This document shows, piece by piece, positions 6,606-10,200 of a stretch of DNA of 10,200 nucleotides (positions are counted from its first letter, which is position 1; each line of letters opens with the position of its first letter). The translations under genes were made by a program, and so were the position numbers. The stretch is from Dokdonella sp. GTDB taxonomy: Bacteria; Pseudomonadota; Gammaproteobacteria; Xanthomonadales; Rhodanobacteraceae. The notes beneath the pieces are model-generated. The model made no database searches. It saw nothing but the letters and a program-made list of their open reading frames with translations, and was not told the origin of the DNA. The stretch spans positions 1 to 10,200 of the forward strand of contig JASLGB010000359.1 in assembly GCA_030150315.1 (NCBI GenBank), written 5' to 3'.

Positions 6606-6809
6606 ATGCGCGTATTCGTTCCGATCGAAGATGCCGCGCCCGAGCGCGATGCCGTGCTGGTGCCGTATCGGCAGGGAATTCCATGCGAACACGGCTTGCG
6701 CGGCCGGTTCGTGGCTGATGCGGAAGGCTGGCTCGCGTTCTGTCCCGAGCCGCAGGCGCAGACCGCGCATCCGCAGCGGATGCGCGGCGCGGAAAATCAG
6801 AGCGCGTAG
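6606..6809 (+). CDS. Small hypothetical protein (67 aa)
   Basis: I do not recognise this protein. It would be 67 aa, soluble, with no signal peptide or membrane helix. The N-terminal half (MRVFVPIEDA, then VLVPYRQG at 17-24 and a Cys-Glu-His-Gly at 27-30) reads like folded protein; a GWLAFCPEP stretch is at 41-49, and the last 15 residues look disordered. In favour of a gene: GGGAG at 6595-6599, six bases before the ATG, codon use like its neighbours, and a place between the rubredoxin terminator and the convergent PfkB kinase. Against: short length, a C-terminus made largely from a palindrome (6763-6787), and a 13-base overlap with the kinase gene end. No clear promoter is seen in 6533-6605. 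Confidence 0.55.
   Translation: MRVFVPIEDAAPERDAVLVPYRQGIPCEHGLRGRFVADAEGWLAFCPEPQAQTAHPQRMRGAENQSA
6763..6787. repeat. Perfect 12-bp-arm palindrome downstream of the PfkB kinase
   Basis: CCGCGCATCCGC (6763-6774) and GCGGATGCGCGG (6776-6787) are exact reverse complements around one A (6775). It starts nine bases after the kinase stop on the minus strand and lies inside the end of the 67-aa ORF on the plus strand. As RNA it would make an 11-bp hairpin with a 3-base loop in either direction. No T-tract follows on either strand. It may act as a U-less terminator or 3'-end stabiliser for the kinase transcript, or be a copy of a dispersed palindromic repeat. Confidence 0.6.
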
Positions 6810-7729
6810 CCGAACTGCTGACGGAACTGGTCGGCGAATTCGGCGTAGGTGAAGCGCTGGTTCTGCGTGCCGGGATGCTCGATCTTGATCGTGCCCATCA
6901 GCGACGCGACGCGGCCGGTGGTGTGCCAGTCCATGCCGCGCATGAGGCCGAAGATGAGGCCGGCGCGGTAGGCATCGCCGCAGCCGGTCGGATCGACGAT
7001 GCGGCGTTCCTGCGCTGCCGGGATCGAGTGGATCTGGCCATCGGCGTGCACGATCGAGCCGCGCGGCCCCTGCGTCACGATGTAGGCCTTCACGCGCTGC
7101 GCGATGTCGCTGGCGCTCCAGCCGGTGCGCGCCTGCAGCAGCTGCGACTCGTAGTCGTTGACGATGGCGTAGTCGGCCTGCTCGATCATGCGGCGGAATT
7201 CGGCGCCGTCGAACAGCGGCATCGCCTGGCCCGGATCGAAGATGAAGGGGATGCCCTTCTCGGCGAATTCGCGCGAGTGCTGCAGCATGCCTTCGCGGCT
7301 GTCCGGCGCAACGATGCCGAAGGTGACGCCTTCGACGTCCTTCACGTGGTGCTCGTGCGAGGCCAGCATGGCGCCGGGGTGGAAGGCGGTGATCTGGTTG
7401 TTGTCCAGGTCGGTGGTGATGAAGCACTGCGGCGTGAACAGGTCATCGAACACGCTGACGTGGTCGAGTCGGATGCCGCACTGGAGCATGTGATCGCGAT
7501 ACGGGCCGAAGTCCTGGCCGACCGCCGCGAACGGAATCGGATCGTCGCCGAGCAGCTTCAGGTTGTAGGCGATGTTGCCGGCGCAGCCACCGAATTCGCG
7601 GCGCATGCGCGGCACCAGGAACGACACGTTCAGGATGTGCACCTGGTCGGGCAGGATGTGTTTCTTGAACTGGTCCTGGAACACCATGATGGTGTCATAG
7701 GCGAGCGAACCACAAATCAGTGCGGACAT
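6797..7729 (-). CDS. PfkB-family carbohydrate/nucleoside kinase
   Basis: This ribokinase-fold protein of 310 aa would phosphorylate a sugar or nucleoside with ATP in the cytoplasm. The start ICGSLAYDTIM (5-15) is the first strand of the fold. FGGCAGNIAYNLKLLG (46-61) is the glycine-rich substrate motif (PfkB signature 1 region), and DPTGCGDAYRAGL (246-258) is signature 2, with catalytic base D252 and the anion hole before it. NDYESQLL (191-198) corresponds to the conserved N-x-x-E region that helps position Mg-ATP. The substrate cannot be read from sequence. The closest style I recall is the adenosine/nucleoside kinase-like branch seen in beta- and gammaproteobacteria, hence the nucleoside suggestion. 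The ATG at 7729 is the family start, but its leader is pyrimidine-rich with no Shine-Dalgarno. It is divergent from mreB across 270 bases. Confidence 0.92.
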   Translation of the reverse strand: MSALICGSLAYDTIMVFQDQFKKHILPDQVHILNVSFLVPRMRREFGGCAGNIAYNLKLLGDDPIPFAAVGQDFGPYRDHMLQCGIRLDHVSVFDDLFTPQCFITTDLDNNQITAFHPGAMLASHEHHVKDVEGVTFGIVAPDSREGMLQHSREFAEKGIPFIFDPGQAMPLFDGAEFRRMIEQADYAIVNDYESQLLQARTGWSASDIAQRVKAYIVTQGPRGSIVHADGQIHSIPAAQERRIVDPTGCGDAYRAGLIFGLMRGMDWHTTGRVASLMGTIKIEHPGTQNQRFTYAEFADQFRQQFGYAL

Positions 7730-7773
7730 CGACGGTACCGGAATCGAAAGGAAGAAAAAGGACGTGGCCGGTG

Positions 7774-7787
7774 GGCGGCAAACCGCC
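7774..7787. repeat. Small hairpin upstream of the PfkB kinase
   Basis: GGCGG (7774-7778) and CCGCC (7783-7787) flank CAAA, 45 bases upstream of the kinase start. It is short and G/C-only, so it may be chance. It could sit in the kinase 5' leader. No convincing kinase promoter was found on the minus strand of this region. Confidence 0.2.
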
Positions 7788-7861
7788 GGAGTCTACCCGA
7801 CCGCACTGCCTCTTGGCTTGGCCCGCACGCGCACGCGCGCAATGGCGGCGACTGCGGCAAT

Positions 7862-7915
7862 CCCTGTCCCAATGCACGGAAAATCTCGGAAATCCGCGTG
7901 GGACAAGGGTTTTTT
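7862..7915 (+). terminator. Terminator-like hairpin with T6 tail upstream of mreB
   Basis: CCC (7862-7864) and TGTCCCA (7865-7871) pair with TGGGACA (7899-7905) and GGG (7907-7909), a 10-bp stem with one bulged A (7906). An inner CGGA (7877-7880)/TCCG (7893-7896) stem can form in the loop. Six T follow at 7910-7915. This is a plausible plus-strand intrinsic terminator, yet no plus-strand gene ends here. It may shield the mreB promoter from read-through or end an unannotated small transcript. The T-rich tail may instead matter as an UP element. Confidence 0.5.
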
Positions 7916-7957
7916 AACTTTATCGACCTTGCCCAGACGGCTCCGCATCACTAGAAT
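7909..7957 (+). promoter_or_regulatory. Promoter of mreB (sigma70-type) with A/T-rich upstream element
   Basis: TTGCCC (7929-7934, -35) and TAGAAT (7952-7957, -10) are separated by exactly 17 bases, with 4 of 6 and 5 of 6 matches to consensus. Transcription should start near 7964, giving a leader of about 36 bases before the mreB ATG at 8000. Directly upstream of the -35, T6 (7910-7915) and AACTTTAT (7916-7923) lie where an UP element for the RNA polymerase alpha subunit would sit, and stand out in this G/C-rich DNA. A strong constitutive promoter is what one expects for an abundant cytoskeletal protein. Confidence 0.7.
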
Positions 7958-7999
7958 CTCGCGCCTTTATCTATGCATGAAAAAGGCTGCGCCGCGCTC

Positions 8000-9046
8000 A
8001 TGTTCAAAGGTCTCCGCGGACTGTTTTCCAACGATCTCTCGATCGACCTTGGCACTGCCAACACGCTGATCTACGTGCGCGGTCAGGGCATCGTCCTCAA
8101 TGAACCCTCGGTGGTCGCGATCCGCCAGGACCGCGGCCCGGGTGGCCCGCGTTCGGTCGCGGCGGTTGGTGGCGATGCCAAGCGCATGCTTGGCCGCACG
8201 CCCGCAGCGATCAACACGGTGCGTCCGATGAAGGACGGCGTCATCGCCGATTTCACGATGACCGAGGAAATGCTCAAGCAGTTCATCAAGAAAGTGCACA
8301 AGGCGCGCATGTTCCGCCCGAGTCCGCGCGTGCTGGTGTGCGTGCCGTGCGGCTCGACCCAGGTCGAGCGCCGCGCGATCAAGGAATCGGCCGAGTCGGC
8401 CGGCGCGCGCGACGTGTACCTGATCGAGGAACCGATGGCCGCCGCGATCGGCGCCGGCATTCCGGTGCACGAGGCGCGCGGCTCAATGGTGCTGGACATC
8501 GGCGGCGGCACTTCGGAAGTCGCGGTGATCTCGCTCAACGGCATCGTCTATTCGCAGTCGGTGCGCATCGGCGGCGACCGCTTCGACGAAGCGATCATCA
8601 ACTACGTGCGCCGCAACCACGGCACGCTGATTGGCGAATCGACCGCCGAGCGCATCAAGGTCGAGGTCGGTTGCGCGTTCCCGCAGTCGGAAGTGCGCGA
8701 GGTGGAAGTGTCCGGGCGCAATCTCGCCGAGGGCGTGCCGCGCAACTTCTCGGTCAACTCCAACGAAATCCTCGAAGCGCTGCACGAGCCGCTGTCGGGC
8801 ATCGTCAGCTCGGTTCGCGGCGCGCTGGAACAGACGCCACCGGAGCTGTGCTCGGACGTGTACGAGCGCGGCATCGTGCTGACCGGCGGCGGCGCGCTGC
8901 TGCGCGACCTCGATCGCCTGATCTCGGAAGAGACCGGCCTGCACGTGCACGGCGCGGACGATCCGCTGACCTGCGTCGCGCGTGGCGGTGGCCATGCGCT
9001 GGAGCTGGTCGACAAGCACGGCGGCGACTTCTTCGCACCGGAATGA
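8000..9046 (+). CDS. mreB: Rod shape-determining protein MreB
   Basis: MreB is the bacterial actin homologue: it polymerises with ATP into membrane-bound antiparallel filaments that guide lateral peptidoglycan synthesis with MreC, MreD, RodA and PBP2. The 348 aa match the E. coli protein almost end to end. The N-terminal amphipathic membrane anchor (MFKGLRGLF) is followed by phosphate-1 loop DLGTANT (16-22), VRPMKDGVIADF (74-85), the RPSPRVLVCVP block (106-116), and EEPMAAAIGAG (143-153). Phosphate-2 loop DIGGGTSE is at 166-173, IGGDRFDEAIINYVRRN at 190-206, and the adenosine motif TGGGALL at 295-301. The frame is open to an upstream ATG at 7973, but that start would bury the membrane anchor nine residues in and leave a leader of only about 9 bases. 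The ATG at 8000 aligns with E. coli, although its Shine-Dalgarno is poor (AAAAGG 13 bases away). Confidence 0.98.
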   Translation: MFKGLRGLFSNDLSIDLGTANTLIYVRGQGIVLNEPSVVAIRQDRGPGGPRSVAAVGGDAKRMLGRTPAAINTVRPMKDGVIADFTMTEEMLKQFIKKVHKARMFRPSPRVLVCVPCGSTQVERRAIKESAESAGARDVYLIEEPMAAAIGAGIPVHEARGSMVLDIGGGTSEVAVISLNGIVYSQSVRIGGDRFDEAIINYVRRNHGTLIGESTAERIKVEVGCAFPQSEVREVEVSGRNLAEGVPRNFSVNSNEILEALHEPLSGIVSSVRGALEQTPPELCSDVYERGIVLTGGGALLRDLDRLISEETGLHVHGADDPLTCVARGGGHALELVDKHGGDFFAPE

Positions 9047-9047
9047 T

Positions 9048-9075
9048 CCGTGATCCGGGGTGACCCGGATCGCGG
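9048..9075 (+). other. Strong GNRA hairpin just after the mreB stop
   Basis: Bases 9048-9059 pair with 9064-9075 in a continuous 12-bp stem with one U-G (9051/9072). The GATCCGGG and CCCGGATC arms (9052-9059, 9064-9071) close on the tetraloop GTGA, a GNRA type. It begins two bases after the mreB stop. The following sequence is CAGGGC with no T-tract, so it is not a canonical terminator. It could protect the mreB 3' end from exonucleases or lower mreC expression relative to mreB. Confidence 0.65.
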
Positions 9076-9120
9076 CAGGGCAAGGGCGCGTTCGCTGTCT
9101 GCGTCGCCGGCGCGCCCTGC
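9076..9120 (+). repeat. Alternative base-pairing in the mreB-mreC spacer
   Basis: GGGCGCG (9084-9090) can pair with CGCGCCC (9111-9117), extendable by A9083-T9118. Alternatively CAGGGC (9076-9081) can pair with GCCCTG (9114-9119). The pairings share the right arm and exclude each other. The rest of the spacer up to the mreC start (9121-9177) is pyrimidine-rich, without an evident promoter or Shine-Dalgarno. Confidence 0.3.
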
Positions 9121-9177
9121 GCTGCCGACTGCCGCCTTTGCTCGATTCCCGATCCCCGTTTCCCACTTCACGGCCCC

Positions 9178-10131
9178 ATGCGCACCGACAACGCCACCCT
9201 GTTCGCCGAGGGAACGGTCAGTACGCTGAAACTGATCGTCTATCTAGCCATCGCCGTGGTGCTGATGGTGCTGGACCATCGGGGAGACTGGCTGGCGGTG
9301 CTGCGCAGCGCCGGCAGCGCCGTGATCGAGCCGGTCTACCGGCTCGCCGCCCTGCCGGCCGATGTCGCGCGTGCGACGCGCACCGCGGTGGTCACGCAGG
9401 ACCAGCTCGCCAGCGAAAACCGGCAGCTGCGCGAGGCATTGCTGTGGGCGCAGGCGCGTCTGAACCGCCTCGATACCCTGGTCGCGCAGAACGAGCGCCT
9501 TGAAGCCCTGCTCGACGCGCAGAAAAACCTCGGTCTGACCGTCCAGTTCGCGCGGCTGGTCGATATCGATCTCGATCCGTTCCGCCATCGCGTGGTGGTC
9601 AACCTCGGCGCGAAGCAGGGCATCGAAGTGGGCCAGCCGGTCATCGATGCGAACGGCGTGATGGGGCAGGTGGTCGAAGTGCTGGCCGGAACCTCCGTCG
9701 TGATGCTGCTGACCGATCCCACCCACGCCATTCCCGTCGTCGACGAACGCAGCGGCGTGCGCACGATCGCCTACGGCAGCGGCACGATCGACCGACTCGA
9801 ATTGCCGAATGTGCCGATCAGCGCCGACGTCAAGGTCGGCGACCGCCTGCTCACCTCGGGCCTGGGCGGACGCTTCCCGGCCGGTTTTCCGGTCGGCGAG
9901 ATCCATTCCATCAGCAACGACCAGAGCGGCATGTTCGCGGCCGCCGTTGCGCGGCCGGCGGCGGCTCTGGATCGCAGCGGCGAAGTGCTGCTGCTGCACG
10001 ATCAGCCGCAACCGTACGGGCCGCCCGCCGCGCAGGACGAGGTCGGGCCGCCGGCCGCTCTGGCCGGGCCGGATCCGGCTGCGCCGCGACCGGCGCCGGC
10101 ACCGACGCCGTCCGGGCAGGAGGCGCAATGA
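9178..10131 (+). CDS. mreC: Rod shape-determining protein MreC
   Basis: MreC is the bitopic inner-membrane scaffold of the elongasome; its periplasmic part binds and activates PBP2. The 317-aa protein has a short cytoplasmic N-terminus, one membrane helix (about 17-33), and a periplasmic coiled coil (about 72-115, with the ENRQLREAL and NERLEALL heptads). The double beta-barrel domain (about 120-272) includes RHRVVVNLGAKQGIEVGQPV (136-155), GVMGQVVEV (160-168), LLTDP.HAIPV (177-187) and KVGDRLLTSGLGGRFPAGFPVG (about 219-240). The end (277-317) is a Pro/Ala-rich disordered tail, variable in the family. The ATG at 9178 fits the family start but has no Shine-Dalgarno and lies 131 bases after mreB. 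It overlaps mreD by four bases (ATGA), so the two are translationally coupled. Confidence 0.97.
   Translation: MRTDNATLFAEGTVSTLKLIVYLAIAVVLMVLDHRGDWLAVLRSAGSAVIEPVYRLAALPADVARATRTAVVTQDQLASENRQLREALLWAQARLNRLDTLVAQNERLEALLDAQKNLGLTVQFARLVDIDLDPFRHRVVVNLGAKQGIEVGQPVIDANGVMGQVVEVLAGTSVVMLLTDPTHAIPVVDERSGVRTIAYGSGTIDRLELPNVPISADVKVGDRLLTSGLGGRFPAGFPVGEIHSISNDQSGMFAAAVARPAAALDRSGEVLLLHDQPQPYGPPAAQDEVGPPAALAGPDPAAPRPAPAPTPSGQEAQ
10118..10123 (+). promoter_or_regulatory. Ribosome binding site of mreD
   Basis: AGGAGG, four bases before the mreD ATG (10128) and inside the last codons of mreC, is the strongest Shine-Dalgarno in the window. It supports the ATGA-overlap start of mreD. Confidence 0.75.
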
Positions 10132-10200
10132 GCCGCCTGCGTGCCCAGGGCTGGTTGCTCTACGGCTGCTTCATCGCCGCGTTCCTGCTGCAGATGATGC
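10128..10200 (+). CDS. mreD: Rod shape-determining protein MreD (3' partial)
   Basis: The first 24 codons read MSRLRAQGWLLYGCFIAAFL followed by LQMM before the window ends. A short basic start leads into a hydrophobic helix, as expected for the first membrane segment of MreD, the multi-pass inner-membrane partner of MreC. The start overlaps the mreC stop (ATGA) and has AGGAGG in front. Identity rests mainly on the mreBCD order; so little sequence is present that the domain itself cannot be verified. Confidence 0.88.
   Translation, partial: MSRLRAQGWLLYGCFIAAFLLQMM

Noticed and set aside
7720..7917. 65-codon ORF on the + strand upstream of mreB
   Set aside because: It starts opposite the kinase start codon, has no domain, ends in the T6 tract of the terminator-like hairpin, and has an Arg/Pro/Trp composition unlike a real protein.
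6875..7954. 359-codon open frame on the + strand opposite the PfkB kinase
   Set aside because: Antisense shadow rich in Val, Ala, Asp, His and Arg. The minus strand has full PfkB motifs, and this frame would run through the mreB promoter and the hairpin region.
7973..7999. Upstream ATG giving a 357-aa MreB
   Set aside because: It adds nine residues before the membrane-binding helix that begins the family, and would leave a leader of only about 9 bases after the predicted transcription start.
9244..10128. 294-codon open frame on the - strand opposite mreC
   Set aside because: Arg/Gln/His/Asp-rich shadow of a secure mreC.
1..10200. Mobile element, prophage, CRISPR or defence system
   Set aside because: No transposase, integrase, terminal repeats, regularly spaced repeats, tRNA or shift in codon use was seen; gene order and content are those of a conserved chromosome.

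Overview
The window looks like ordinary chromosome from a high-GC gammaproteobacterium, most likely of the Xanthomonadales/Lysobacterales (Xanthomonadaceae or Rhodanobacteraceae). The pointers are a MreB nearly identical to the gammaproteobacterial form, a thiE-hemL pair beside a rubredoxin, strongly G/C-biased third codon positions, and a membrane Ser/Thr kinase with a long TPR tail of a kind common in that order. The taxon is inferred from gene content and sequence style; no search was run. I see no insertion sequence, phage gene, CRISPR array, tRNA or rRNA.

Layout. (1) 2-2077, + strand: the C-terminal part of a transmembrane Ser/Thr kinase with TPR repeats; its catalytic core lies before the window. 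(2) 2063-6160, - strand: five co-directional genes. In transcription order they are thiE, hemL, a six-TM voltage-gated-type K+ channel with a C-terminal zinc ribbon, a DUF2628-like membrane protein, and a four-TM protein of unknown function. (3) 6298-6495, + strand: rubredoxin, divergent from thiE and closed by a good intrinsic terminator, followed by a possible 67-aa gene at 6606-6809. (4) 6797-7729, - strand: a PfkB-family (nucleoside/carbohydrate) kinase. (5) 8000-10200, + strand: mreB, mreC and the first 24 codons of mreD, the cell-shape operon. No gene-free stretch exceeds 300 bases. The longest (7730-7999, between the kinase and mreB) holds a terminator-like hairpin, an A/T-rich tract and a good sigma70-type promoter for mreB.

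How the genes work together. MreB filaments, MreC and MreD form the core of the elongasome, which guides side-wall peptidoglycan synthesis. HemL makes 5-aminolevulinate for heme, and ThiE joins the two halves of thiamine phosphate. Rubredoxin is a one-electron carrier whose partners are not in the window. The channel and the two small membrane proteins downstream of hemL may be co-transcribed with it, but nothing in the sequence ties them to heme synthesis.

The genes themselves are mostly housekeeping. The less expected signals are RNA-level or architectural: two intergenic structures that could bury a ribosome binding site (before the DUF2628-like gene and before the 67-aa ORF), a 12-bp-stem GNRA hairpin directly after the mreB stop, a perfect 12-bp-arm palindrome downstream of the PfkB kinase, and the zinc ribbon on the channel. 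I did not find convincing evidence of a new multi-gene system.
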